Below, piece after piece: positions 1 to 8,416 of a stretch of DNA of 64,000 nt (positions are counted from its first letter, which is position 1; every line of letters begins with the position of its first letter). The DNA lies in the NCBI GenBank assembly GCA_963698085.1, contig OY969122.1, forward strand, positions 1,426,001 through 1,490,000, given 5' to 3'. The notes beneath the pieces were generated by a model. It was given only the letters and a program-made list of their open reading frames with translations, was not told where the DNA came from and did not search any database. Source of the stretch: VRUE01 sp963698085. Lineage in GTDB: Bacteria > Actinomycetota > Thermoleophilia > Solirubrobacterales > 70-9. The translations under genes and the position numbers were made by a program.

Positions 1-989
1 TGAGCGAAGAGCCCAACGCCGCCGGGCAGGAAGCGATCGCCGGCGAGGCCAACCTCTACCTGCACAGCGAAGGGCAGATCGAGTTCATCGGGACGCTGGG
101 CGGCGGTCTTGACGGAACGGTCTTGGACTCCCGCCCCTTCGCCCAGAGCGCCGCCGTCTCCCCCGACGGGCGCCGGCTCGCCTTTCTCTCGATCGAAACG
201 GAGAGCCTGGTGGGCTATGACAACACCAGGGTTGGCGGCGCGGGTTGCTAGTTGAGCAAAGAGAGTACCTCCGGTGGCCTCAGCGGCGATCCCCGCTGCC
301 CCCAGGCCTTCCTCTATGACGCCGACAGCAAAGAGCTCGCCTGCGCCTCCTGCAACCCCACCGGCGCGCGGCCGTCGGGACCGGCAGTGCTGCCGGGCTG
401 GTCCAACCCGCTGGAGGGACCGCGCTACCTCTCTGAGGACGGAGGGCGCCTCTTCTTCGAGAGCTTCGACGCCCTCCTCCCTGCTGATGAAAACGACAAA
501 CGCGACGTCTATGAGTTCGAGCTGCCGGGGACCGGCAGCTGCACGAGCGAAAGCCCCTCCTTCGACCCGGCCTCAAGCGGCTGCCACTTCCTGATCTCAA
601 GCGGCAAGGACGAAGACCACTCCTACCTGCTGGACGCCTCCGCAGACGGGCGCGACGTCTTCTTCTCCACCCGCCGGCCCCTTGTCGGATGGGACGAGAA
701 CGACAACTACGACGTCTATGACGCCCGCATCGGCGGCGGCTTCCCCGAGCCCCCCGTGAAACCGGCCTGCGAAGGAGAGGGCTGCAAGCCGCCCGCCCCT
801 GCTCCGCCACAGGCATCCCCCACCCCCGGCACCGCGACCTTGCAGGGACAAGGCAACGCCCGCCCCCGCCCCCGTGCTTGTCCCAAAGGCAAGGCGCGGC
901 GCAAGGGGCGTTGTGTGAGGCGGCGGGGGAAACAGCGTGAGGCGCAGCGGCGGAGCAGGGAGCACGAGCGGGAGAGAACGGCGGGATAG
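1..989 (+). pseudogene. PD40/beta-propeller-like secreted protein, interrupted by an in-frame stop; 5' end outside window
   Basis: One reading frame runs from base 3 to the TAG at 987-989, but it is cut by a TAG at 249-251. Upstream of that stop are a PD40-like stretch (SPDGRRLAFLS) and the segment SLVGYDN. Downstream the same frame continues with CPQAFLYDADSKELACASCN, then SGPAVLPGW, then a Pro-rich linker and a Lys/Arg/Cys-rich tail (CPKGKARRKGRCVRRR). Family knowledge: exported actinobacterial PD40-like proteins have this order, with the segments before and after the stop directly joined. The residues around the stop (about 250-300) look like an insertion. A TTG at 252 could restart translation, but a half propeller would be unlikely to fold. 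I infer a pseudogene; a sequencing error is the alternative. Confidence 0.6.
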
Positions 990-999
990 GGGTGAAGGG

Positions 1000-2196
1000 G
1001 TGAGCCCCGCGACCCTCGAGCAAGCGCGGTCGGCAGTGCTGGCGCGACTCCATGACCGGCGCTCTGAGATCGAACGGGCGATCCTCACCCGTGTCTACGC
1101 GGTTTCCGACCCTGGTGAGATCGCCGACTCCGAATACACGGACGGTCTCCGTGCCGCCGTCTCGGCGGCGATCGACTATGGCCTGATCGTCATTGAGCGG
1201 GGGGGTGATCGCTCAACGTCGGTTCCAGCCGCCCTCCTTGCACAGGCCCGTCTCGCCGCCCGCAACGGCGTCAGCCTCGACACCGTCCTGCGCCGTTACT
1301 TCGCCGGTTATACGTTGCTCGGCGACTTTTTGGTCGAGGAGGCGGGAGCAGTAGAGACGCTGGAGGCTGAAGCTCTGCAGCCTCTTCTGCGCGCTCAAGC
1401 TCCTCCGTTCGACCGTGTCATCGCAGCGATAAGCGAGGAGCATGCTCGCGAGGCCGACCGTAGCCCCGATTCCTCCGAGCGCCGCCGCGCCGAGCTGGTT
1501 CATCGCCTCCTCGTCGGCGAGCGGATAGACATGGCCGGGCTTCGCTATGACTTCGATGCCTGGCACGTAGGCGCGATCGCAGTCGGTTCGGAGGCGGCGG
1601 AGGCAATCCAAGGCCTGGCAGCGGCGCTCGACCGGCGCCTGTTGATCGTTCGCCCTGAGGAGGGGCTGGCTTGGGCTTGGTTCGGTGGTTGGCGCAGGGT
1701 TACTACAGACACGATCGCCGAGCACGCCGTCGCCGAGTGGTCTGCCGACGCCAGGCTGGCGATCGGCGAGCCTGCAAGAGGGCTGACGGGCTGGCGCCTT
1801 ACGCACAGCCAGGCCAAGGCGGTACTCCCGGTCGCCCAGCGCAACGCCGAGAGCGTCGTTCGCTATGCCGACGCTGGCCTTCTCGCTGCGGCCCTGCAAG
1901 ACGACGTCCTGGTCAGCTCGCTGCGCCAGCTCTTCCTCGCTCCTCTTGCCGAGGAGCGAGATGGAGGCGCTGCGGCGCGCCAGACTCTGCGTGCTTATTT
2001 CGTGGCCGATCGCAATGTGTCCTCTGCCGCCGCTGCGCTCGGGCTGAGTCGCCAGACAGTCACTAGCCGCATCCGGTCGATCGAGGAGAAGATCGGGCGA
2101 CCCCTGAGCTCCTGCGCCCTTGAGATGGAGATCGCGTTGCGGTTGGAAACAAGCGCCGAGATCGGGCAAATCGCCGAGCGTCGCTTGTCGACTTGA
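1000..2196 (+). CDS. PucR-family helix-turn-helix transcriptional regulator
   Basis: The protein has about 398 residues. The C-terminal ~60 residues (VSSAAAALGLSRQTVTSRI, then IEEKIGRPL) match the PucR C-terminal helix-turn-helix, which binds DNA. The middle part (AIAVGSE, LLIVRPEEGLAWAWFGG, LTHSQAKAVLPVAQRN) fits the GGDEF-like sensory region of these regulators. I chose GTG at 1000 because it lies 11 bp after the preceding stop and avoids an Arg/Gly-rich N-terminal extension that overlaps the previous gene; the frame is open to 937. No strong ribosome site is visible. Family members often control nitrogen, purine or catabolic genes. Its target is unknown; the adjacent protease gene is co-oriented, 100 bp downstream. 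Confidence 0.8.
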   Translation: MSPATLEQARSAVLARLHDRRSEIERAILTRVYAVSDPGEIADSEYTDGLRAAVSAAIDYGLIVIERGGDRSTSVPAALLAQARLAARNGVSLDTVLRRYFAGYTLLGDFLVEEAGAVETLEAEALQPLLRAQAPPFDRVIAAISEEHAREADRSPDSSERRRAELVHRLLVGERIDMAGLRYDFDAWHVGAIAVGSEAAEAIQGLAAALDRRLLIVRPEEGLAWAWFGGWRRVTTDTIAEHAVAEWSADARLAIGEPARGLTGWRLTHSQAKAVLPVAQRNAESVVRYADAGLLAAALQDDVLVSSLRQLFLAPLAEERDGGAAARQTLRAYFVADRNVSSAAAALGLSRQTVTSRIRSIEEKIGRPLSSCALEMEIALRLETSAEIGQIAERRLST

Positions 2197-2296
2197 CAAG
2201 GCAAGCAAGAGGCCAAGCTGAGAGGTTCGTAGCGGGCGCACTGGCGCCGCAAACGAGCATCAGCCTAGGCCGAGGGTGCCGGGCAGGGAGGAAGCG

Positions 2297-5092
2297 ATGT
2301 CAACTAACGAGACTAGCCCCACACAAGGAAGAAGCCTGTGGGGCGCGGCGCTGCTCTTTGTCCTTGTGCTGCTGGTCGGTATTTCCTCGGGAATCGCAAA
2401 CGCGGAGACACCCGAGCCTTTGGACAGCCGGGTTCCCGGCCGTTACATCGTCATCTTCAAGGATTCTGTCGATCATCCACGCACCCTTGCCGAAGCCCAG
2501 ACGGAGCAGAAGGATGGCGAGCTGGGTTTTGTCTACCGGCACGCACTGAAGGGTTACTCCGCCGAGCTGTCAAGGGGCGCCGTGGAAGCGCTGAGGAAAG
2601 ATCCTCGGGTGAAGTACGTCAGCCCCGATCACTACGAAGAGCTCCAGGAACAAAAAATACCTGCCGGCATTCCTCGCATCGGGGCACTCAGTAATCCTCA
2701 ACTCGACATCGATGGCTTTGATGACACCAGAGTGGACGCCGACGTGGCTGTGATCGACAGTGGCATCGATCACGAACACCCTGACCTAAATGTCGTCGCT
2801 CGTACTTTTTGCGAGGTCAATTTAACGACCTTCGAACTTGGATGTGTCGATGACACAGGAGATGACACTCATGGCCATGGAACCCATGTAGCCGGGACCA
2901 TAGGTGCGCTCGACAATGGCATTGGAGTGGTTGGCGTCGCCCCTGGCGTCCGTCTGTGGTCTGTGAAAGTAATGCAGAGCGGCACCATAGAGTCTGAGAT
3001 CGCAGCAGGAGTCGATTGGGTCACGGCGCATGCCGACCAAATCGAGGTGGCCAACATGAGTATCGGATGTGGGTTGACTTACAATGAATCCGGTGAACTG
3101 GTTCCTTGTCCCCGGCCTGTTATGTATGAAGCCATATCCAATTCGGTGGAAGCTGGCGTTGTGTACGCGGTTTCTGCCGGCAATGCTTCGGTGGATGCCA
3201 AATACAATCATCCCAGTTACCATCCTGACGTGATCACGGTCTCTGCCGTGGCAGATTACGACGGAGAATCGGGCGGGAAAGCGACGCCACTAGCTACACC
3301 CAATAAATCCGAAGTATCCCCAGAAAAACCTTACTGTGGCTATCTCGCCACCTCAGAAAGTGAACACTCAGGCCTAGACGATAAACTGGCTAAATTCAGC
3401 AACTACGGTGAAACTATCGAGGTAGGGGCGCCGGGAGTCTGTGTCTACTCCACTTTGCCAAAAGGGCTCTATGGCTTCAAATCAGGCACCTCAATGGCCG
3501 CCCCGCACGCCGCAGGTGCCGCGGCCATTCTGGCAAGCCAAACGAACCCCGAAGACAAGCAGGACGTCGAAAGGATCCGGGAAATCGTCGGCAAAGCGGG
3601 TACTTTCGATTGGACCGATACATCACCCGACGGGATCAAAGAGCCGCTTCTGCGAGTCAGCGGTTTGATCCCGCTGGAAACGAGGTTGGCCACCAACGTC
3701 ACCTCTTCGAGCGCTAAATTAAATGGTGCGGTGAACCCGCTGGGCGCGGAAACGACTTACTGGTTCGAATACGGGACCACCACCGCTTACGGCACCAATG
3801 TGCCGGTATCGCCTAAAGCCATCGGCTCGAGCTATGAAGCCATCAATGCCAGCCAGTCGGTAAGCGGTCTCAGTTCGAACACGGTCTACCACTTCCGCCT
3901 GGCGACCGAAGCCGGCGGGGGAAAACGGTATGGCGAAGATCAGGTCTTCGATACCTATCCGCATTTCAACGTCGACGAGGCCCCCGCCACGATTACCGGC
4001 AAACAGAGCCCTCAGGAAAAAGTCCTGCGCGCTCGCATCGACATCGCCGGTGGATCCCAGCCGGACATCTCCTGCATCGAACACAGCTTTAGCGGCGAAA
4101 TGAAATCGACCGGCTCGCAGACGCTGACGGTCACGCCCGTCCTCGGAGAATGCAACATCCTCGGGATGTCCGCCACCTTCGAAGCGCGCGGCTGCGCCTT
4201 CGTCCTGCACGTCTCCGGAACGGTCGACGTGGCCGGCACGAAATGCGCCGGCGAACCGATGCGCCTCTCAAACGGCGGCAGCTGCGTCGTAACGATCGGT
4301 CCCCAGACCAATCTCTCGAAAGCGACCTACGCCAACCACACGAACTACAACACCTTCGCGGGCAAGCGCTACATCGCCGCGGAGTTCGATCTCGCCGGGC
4401 TCACCTACACGGCGACCGGCGTCAGTTGCCCGGAAGCCGGAACCTTCAGCAACGGCGCCTTCAGGGGGCTGCTGCAGTCGGTGGAGGCGAGCAAAGGCTT
4501 CTGGGTCGGCGAAGACGGCCAGTTCCATCTCGAATCCGCTCCAGCCACGATTACCGGCAAACAGAGCCCTCAGGAAAAAGTCCTGCGCGCTCGCATCGAC
4601 ATCGCCGGTGGATCCCAGCCGGACATCTCCTGCATCGAACACAGCTTTAGCGGCGAAATGAAATCGACCGGCTCGCAGACGCTGACGGTCACGCCCGTCC
4701 TCGGAGAATGCAACATCCTCGGGATGTCCGCCACCTTCGAAGCGCGCGGCTGCGCCTTCGTCCTGCACGTCTCCGGAACGGTCGACGTGGCCGGCACGAA
4801 ATGCGCCGGCGAACCGATGCGCCTCTCAAACGGCGGCAGCTGCGTCGTAACGATCGGTCCCCAGACCAATCTCTCGAAAGCGACCTACGCCAACCACACG
4901 AACTACAACACCTTCGCGGGCAAGCGCTACATCGCCGCGGAGTTCGATCTCGCCGGGCTCACCTACACGGCGACCGGCGTCAGTTGCCCGGAAGCCGGAA
5001 CCTTCAGCAACGGCGCCTTCAGGGGGCTGCTGCAGTCGGTGGAAGGGGTGAAAGCGAATCAGGAAGCGCAGAGCTTCTGGGTCGACTCCTAG
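2297..5092 (+). CDS. Secreted subtilisin-like (S8) serine protease with fn3-like module and duplicated C-terminal domain
   Basis: The preproprotein has 931 residues. A GGGAGGAAGCG ribosome site precedes ATG 2297. A signal peptide (hydrophobic core about residues 15-32, ending IANA) is followed by an inhibitor-I9-type propeptide (PGRYIVIFKDS, YRHALKGYSAELS). The catalytic triad is visible: Asp154 (VIDSGID), His194 (HGHGTH) and Ser399 (SGTSMAAP). After the catalytic domain comes an fn3-like module (YWFEYGTTTAYGT, VYHFRLATEA), then two copies of a ~167-residue Cys-containing domain that are identical residue for residue. Parts of the catalytic region, around 2700-3700, use more A/T-ending codons than flanking genes, which hints at a separate origin. 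The C-terminal domains may be adhesion or substrate-binding modules; that is inference. Confidence 0.9.
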   Translation: MSTNETSPTQGRSLWGAALLFVLVLLVGISSGIANAETPEPLDSRVPGRYIVIFKDSVDHPRTLAEAQTEQKDGELGFVYRHALKGYSAELSRGAVEALRKDPRVKYVSPDHYEELQEQKIPAGIPRIGALSNPQLDIDGFDDTRVDADVAVIDSGIDHEHPDLNVVARTFCEVNLTTFELGCVDDTGDDTHGHGTHVAGTIGALDNGIGVVGVAPGVRLWSVKVMQSGTIESEIAAGVDWVTAHADQIEVANMSIGCGLTYNESGELVPCPRPVMYEAISNSVEAGVVYAVSAGNASVDAKYNHPSYHPDVITVSAVADYDGESGGKATPLATPNKSEVSPEKPYCGYLATSESEHSGLDDKLAKFSNYGETIEVGAPGVCVYSTLPKGLYGFKSGTSMAAPHAAGAAAILASQTNPEDKQDVERIREIVGKAGTFDWTDTSPDGIKEPLLRVSGLIPLETRLATNVTSSSAKLNGAVNPLGAETTYWFEYGTTTAYGTNVPVSPKAIGSSYEAINASQSVSGLSSNTVYHFRLATEAGGGKRYGEDQVFDTYPHFNVDEAPATITGKQSPQEKVLRARIDIAGGSQPDISCIEHSFSGEMKSTGSQTLTVTPVLGECNILGMSATFEARGCAFVLHVSGTVDVAGTKCAGEPMRLSNGGSCVVTIGPQTNLSKATYANHTNYNTFAGKRYIAAEFDLAGLTYTATGVSCPEAGTFSNGAFRGLLQSVEASKGFWVGEDGQFHLESAPATITGKQSPQEKVLRARIDIAGGSQPDISCIEHSFSGEMKSTGSQTLTVTPVLGECNILGMSATFEARGCAFVLHVSGTVDVAGTKCAGEPMRLSNGGSCVVTIGPQTNLSKATYANHTNYNTFAGKRYIAAEFDLAGLTYTATGVSCPEAGTFSNGAFRGLLQSVEGVKANQEAQSFWVDS
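3986..4485 (+). repeat. Direct repeat copy 1 (500 bp) inside the S8 protease gene
   Basis: The 500 bases at 3986-4485 reappear at 4544-5043 with no difference that I can see, an offset of 558 bp (186 codons). The repeat begins GCCACGATTACCGGC and ends CTGCAGTCGGTGGA. Identity at synonymous sites means the duplication is very recent or kept identical by gene conversion. Confidence 0.9.
4544..5043 (+). repeat. Direct repeat copy 2 (500 bp) inside the S8 protease gene
   Basis: This is the second copy of the 3986-4485 repeat. The two copies are separated by a 58-bp linker encoding ASKGFWVGEDGQFHLESAP, and copy 2 is followed by a short unique tail before the stop. Copy number could change easily by recombination between copies. 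Confidence 0.9.
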
Positions 5093-5206
5093 CCAGTGTT
5101 CGGCAAATTAGCAACGCTCGGTCGCGTAAGGACTGAGGACGAGGACGCGCCAGCGGCGGCGACAGTCGACCTCGCTGAGGCGCGCCAGTTCGCAGACCTC
5201 GCCCAC

Positions 5207-6487
5207 TCATTTTCGATCGTCTCGATTTGGTGGTGAATAGCCCTCAAGCGCAAACGGGTTGAGAAACTGGCGGCCCCAGAACCGTCGGCGTTCAGCCTCG
5301 GGAAGCTCTGCTTGATCGCACACCTCGAGCCAGTCGCGTTCGATGACTTCGATCTGGCGGTCGACGATCTCTCTGGCCTCCGATTTGCTCACCTGATAGA
5401 GATGGGAACGCTGAACGCAGCCGGCGATCTGGCTGAGCTTGAACGGGTCGCTGTCGTCCCCGATGACCATCGCCTGCGCAGCCTCTCCGCCGCTGCGCAG
5501 CTGAGGGCAGATGTCGTATGCCGAAGTGAGCGAGAGGTTTTCGCCGTCCCAGAACGCAGCGGTGTTGCGGGCGTGATCGTCGGTGTTCCCGGCCAGGATG
5601 TTGAAGGTGATTCGCGCGAAGAGCTCACGCAACGACTCGACGGGCCGGGTGAAGCGCTCGCGGATGACCTGGGCGAGCTCGGCGTAGCTGGCCCAGCGAG
5701 CCGCGAGCTCGTTGAGCTCGAGAATGGTCAGCGCGGAAACGAGGGCCCTTCGCTTCGCGTTGCCGGCGGCCCGGTCGAAGCGCTCGACGAGCAGGACGGT
5801 CTTGCCGAGAGCGCTCGTGAGCTTCACCGGCGCGATGTCGAGGCCCGCTCGACGTCCCAGCTCCATGGCGATGTACTCGCCCTGGACCATGGCGATCGTG
5901 TCGGTCCTGGACGAGAACTTGGCGATCAGCCCCCGACCCCCGTCGCCGATCAATGCCTTCGGTCGGGCCCCGCCGATCGAGCTGCCGCGGAGCAGGGCTT
6001 CATCCAAGGCGGGCGTTAGTGGCACCCCGGCGTCGACGCGCTCGGCCGCCGTGGCAAGCTCATCCAGGGTCGCGGCCTTGCGCTCGCGCGGCACGTAGTT
6101 CTCGGCCGAAGCCTGGAAGTCCAGCGCGCCGATCCGGTCGGAGCCCGATTCGAGCAGGAACGAGAGAACCCCGAGGTCCGCTGGGTCCGTGGTCGCGGCC
6201 GCGGATCCCAGAAGCCGGTTCATGATCACTCGCTGACCCCAGGCATCGGGCCCGGCGTCGAGGATGCACCCGGGGCATGAGAGCTCTGACAGGGGCCTGA
6301 TCCTCCGTTCACCCAGCGGCAGCTCGGGGTTGTAGATCGGAATCCGATCTTCCCGCTCGAGATAGCTGCGGCCATAGACGAAGCTGATCTCCCCACCGCG
6401 GTCCTCGAGGCGGCCCGCAACCACGGGTTCCTCCGACTCGGGCAGCCATATCCAGACGTACGCCTGGCTGGGTCGCTCAAAACTCAT
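5207..6487 (-). CDS. hipA: HipA-family serine/threonine kinase (toxin of a type II TA pair)
   Basis: The protein has 426 residues, normal for HipA. The N-terminal subdomain (YNPELPLGERRIRPLSE, CILDAGPDAWGQRV) and the kinase core fit the family: a nucleotide-contact loop (RGSSIGGARPKALI), VLLVERFDR, and the catalytic NTDDHARN near residue 305, followed by SAYDICP. Family knowledge: HipA phosphorylates glutamyl-tRNA synthetase or other tRNA ligases and causes dormancy, and HipB neutralises it. The ATG at 6487 overlaps the end of hipB by 11 bp, so the pair is translationally coupled. All key catalytic residues appear present. The substrate is unknown. Confidence 0.9.
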   Translation of the reverse strand: MSFERPSQAYVWIWLPESEEPVVAGRLEDRGGEISFVYGRSYLEREDRIPIYNPELPLGERRIRPLSELSCPGCILDAGPDAWGQRVIMNRLLGSAAATTDPADLGVLSFLLESGSDRIGALDFQASAENYVPRERKAATLDELATAAERVDAGVPLTPALDEALLRGSSIGGARPKALIGDGGRGLIAKFSSRTDTIAMVQGEYIAMELGRRAGLDIAPVKLTSALGKTVLLVERFDRAAGNAKRRALVSALTILELNELAARWASYAELAQVIRERFTRPVESLRELFARITFNILAGNTDDHARNTAAFWDGENLSLTSAYDICPQLRSGGEAAQAMVIGDDSDPFKLSQIAGCVQRSHLYQVSKSEAREIVDRQIEVIERDWLEVCDQAELPEAERRRFWGRQFLNPFALEGYSPPNRDDRK

Positions 6488-6812
6488 TGTCGAGGTCTTC
6501 TTGCGGCTCGCGGACTCTTTGCGGCAGCAGCGTCAACCGGTCGCGCCTGCGTGCCAGCTCAGCGCGCAGGCCGGCGCGGTCCTCGTGGAAGAGAGGCACG
6601 CCGACGAGGGTCGCCACGTCGAATGCCACCCCCAAGGTCACGCTTGGGTCTCCCCGCTCGACCTTGAGCAGGGTGCTCGTGCTTATGCCCGCTCGCTCCG
6701 CAAGTTCGCGGACGGTCCAGCGACGCTCGACTCGAGCCTCCTTGACCTGAGAGCCGAGCAGCTCAGCCGCCTGCCGAACAGTTCGCGAGTATGCACGAGT
6801 TCGCTTAGACAT
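6477..6812 (-). CDS. hipB: HipB-like XRE-family antitoxin/repressor
   Basis: The protein has 111 residues starting MSKRTRAYSR. The helix-turn-helix lies around residues 28-75 (VKEARVERRWTVRELAERAG, STLLKVERGDPSV). It precedes and overlaps hipA, the standard antitoxin-first order. I chose ATG 6812 rather than the longer frame because its start codon sits in the left arm of a 17-bp inverted repeat and follows a TAGTTT box by 8 bases, as expected for a leaderless, self-repressed transcript. Family knowledge: HipB binds palindromic operators in its own promoter and the HipA-HipB complex binds more tightly. The C-terminal half (AGLRAELARRRDRLTLL) is probably the HipA contact. Confidence 0.85.
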   Translation of the reverse strand: MSKRTRAYSRTVRQAAELLGSQVKEARVERRWTVRELAERAGISTSTLLKVERGDPSVTLGVAFDVATLVGVPLFHEDRAGLRAELARRRDRLTLLPQRVREPQEDLDNEF

Positions 6813-6862
6813 GTATCGATAAACTACAACATAAGATGATAGCAAGTAGTTTATCGATACAT
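6811..6862. promoter_or_regulatory. Perfect 17-bp inverted repeat, likely HipB operator
   Basis: ATGTATCGATAAACTAC at 6811-6827 is matched by its exact reverse complement at 6846-6862, with an 18-bp spacer. The left arm covers the hipB start codon and its TAGTTT -10-like box. The right arm contains the fic stop codon. The position fits an autoregulatory operator, and fic and hipB may share control. Binding by HipB is inferred. Confidence 0.75.
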
Positions 6863-7936
6863 ATCGGCTCTCAAAACTCTTCGCAGCTGCTCGCTTGCGT
6901 GGTAGCGGACCGAACGACCGCGGCCGGTCTGTTCGACCAGGCCGCTGTCCAGCAATCGCCTGAAGTCGTTGCTGGCGCTGGCCGGTGATATCTCAGCCTC
7001 CTGGCTGTAGCCGGCTCGGCCGCTGCCGCCGACCAAGCTCTGCTCGAGCGCGATCATGAGCCGCTCCGGCCAGCCCCGCTCTTTGACCAGCTCTTCGAGA
7101 TGGCCCCAGCGCTTCGCCGCCTCTTCGATCTGGGCCAGGCGCTGCCGCGCCTGAGCGATGTGAGCGTCAACGCAGAAGCCGACCCAGCCGGCGGTATCGC
7201 GATGGGGCTGGTAGCTGCCCCCCTGCACGTCACGCAGGGCGGCGTAGTAGTCGGCGGTGTGGTTGCCGAGGTACTCCTCGATCGAGGAGAACTCCGGCGA
7301 GATCAATCCCTCACGGGCGAGGACCAAGGATTGGACGATGCGCGAGATCCGCCCGTTTCCGTCGCGGAAGGGGTGGACCGAGACGACATTCAGGTGAGCC
7401 AGCGCCGCCTTGACGATCACGTTGATTTCCCCCTCGCCTCTCAGCCAATCGACAATCTCGCCAACGAGGCCGGGGACCTCCTGCCATGGCGGTCCCTGGT
7501 AGTCGAGCCCTCCCCCGGGACCGGTGACGGCGATCTCTCCCGTGCGCCAGAGGCCGGGATCCTTGTCGCGCTGGAAGTAGCAGGCGTCAAAGTGGAGGTC
7601 GAGGATCACCCGGTCAAGCCACCGGAAGGAAGGGTCCTCCGCCATCGCGCCGACGTGGTCCATCGCCCGCGCGTAGCAGGAGACCGCCATCCGGCTCTCG
7701 TCGTCAGACTCGGGTTGCTTCGCGCTGCTGGTCAGGGCGATGGCTTCGGCGGGGTCGACGCTGTAGCCCTCGATCGAAGTCGAGCCCTCGATCGAGCTCG
7801 CCCGGACCTCTCGCCGCAGGCTTCCCATCCAGCGGCTGGACCGGGTCGCCTCGGCGCCCAGCTGTTGGCGAAGGTTATGAAGGGTGTCGAGTTGCTTTTT
7901 AAGCCCCTCGCCGAGTTCTGGCGGCATGTAGATCAT
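6851..7936 (-). CDS. fic: Fic-domain protein (AMPylase/adenylyltransferase family) with C-terminal winged helix
   Basis: The protein has about 361 residues. The Fic motif HPFRDGNGRISR (about residues 188-199) is complete, including the catalytic His. N-terminal SIEG repeats (ASSIEGSTSIEGY) match the self-inhibitory (S/T)xxxE(G/N) helix of class II Fic proteins. The last ~80 residues (YSQEAEISPASASNDFRRLL, GLVEQTGRGRSVRYHA) look like a DNA-binding winged helix, a common arrangement in Fic proteins with N-terminal DUF4172-like helices. I chose ATG 7936 because TATAGT (7944-7949) lies 7 bases upstream; GTG 7945 is the longest alternative. The gene reads directly into hipB with 38 bp between. Family members AMPylate or otherwise modify proteins; the target is unknown. 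Confidence 0.85.
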   Translation of the reverse strand: MIYMPPELGEGLKKQLDTLHNLRQQLGAEATRSSRWMGSLRREVRASSIEGSTSIEGYSVDPAEAIALTSSAKQPESDDESRMAVSCYARAMDHVGAMAEDPSFRWLDRVILDLHFDACYFQRDKDPGLWRTGEIAVTGPGGGLDYQGPPWQEVPGLVGEIVDWLRGEGEINVIVKAALAHLNVVSVHPFRDGNGRISRIVQSLVLAREGLISPEFSSIEEYLGNHTADYYAALRDVQGGSYQPHRDTAGWVGFCVDAHIAQARQRLAQIEEAAKRWGHLEELVKERGWPERLMIALEQSLVGGSGRAGYSQEAEISPASASNDFRRLLDSGLVEQTGRGRSVRYHASEQLRRVLRADMYR

Positions 7937-7943
7937 AGAACGC

Positions 7944-7949
7944 ACTATA
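7944..7949 (-). promoter_or_regulatory. -10 box for leaderless fic transcript
   Basis: TATAGT on the minus strand lies 7 bases before ATG 7936, so transcription would start at or next to the start codon. The region 7936-7980 is unusually A/T-rich for this genome. There is no Shine-Dalgarno sequence. Confidence 0.55.
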
Positions 7950-8159
7950 CATATATGCGTCTAATCGTATATTTGAAGAGATTGCCGCTATGCATCCCAA
8001 TGCACTGCGAAATTGGCTACTAAGAGCCTGCGAATGGTGCGTGGGCGGCGGGGGCGAGAAACCCTCCGGCGTGGGGCGCCGCCGCACCGGAACGTGCTCG
8101 AACCTCTGGATCCTCGATCCGGTCCCGGCCTGACAGCCCACCCGCCGCTGCCGCGGGAT

Positions 8160-8379
8160 GGGACCCTGCTAGGAGCTCTCTTCGAGTCTCTCGTGACCCT
8201 TTGGTCAGGGTCTATGCGCAACACGCCGAGGCTCGGGTTGGCCACCTTCGCACCTACGGTGGAGACCATGAGGTCGGCGACGAACTACTCGACGCGCTGG
8301 TCCTCACCACCGGCGAGCACGCCTATCGCCAGCCCGACGGGATCGACGTCGTGCCCGCCGCTTTGGCTGGGCCCGTAGC
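8160..8379 (+). pseudogene. Decayed C-terminal fragment of a DUF4143-type ATPase gene
   Basis: Two frames together resemble the C-terminus of the intact ATPase encoded next door on the opposite strand. From 8163 one frame reads TLLGALFESLVTL (compare MGLLFESMVIRDL). At about 8200 the match moves to another frame, VRVYAQHAEARVGHLRT (compare LRIYAQAIDGEVMHYQD), and ends TTGEHAYRQPDGIDVVPAAL then AGP (compare GYVRKDGVHVIPVG then CLGP). The part between EVGDEL and LVLTTG is shortened. The fragment has at least one frameshift and an internal deletion and no N-terminal ATPase domain. I infer a remnant of a lost paralogue. Most of 7950-8410 holds nothing else I can support. Confidence 0.6.
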
Positions 8380-8416
8380 TCCGGTGCCCGTTAGCCGCCA
8401 AGCCACCCTCGGCCGT

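Noticed and set aside
280..1053. Long minus-strand frame opposite the PD40 and PucR genes
   Set aside because: It is Arg/Pro-rich low-complexity translation of the complementary strand, typical of high-GC shadows; the plus-strand frames have clear family motifs.
1213..2241. Minus-strand frame opposite the PucR gene
   Set aside because: No family resemblance; the PucR helix-turn-helix lies on the plus strand of the same bases.
4012..4869. Two identical 99-residue minus-strand frames
   Set aside because: They are the antisense reading of the duplicated protease module, identical only because the DNA is duplicated.
5093..5206. Promoter or RNA gene between protease and hipA
   Set aside because: The two genes converge here; no clear hairpin, promoter box or RNA structure could be supported.
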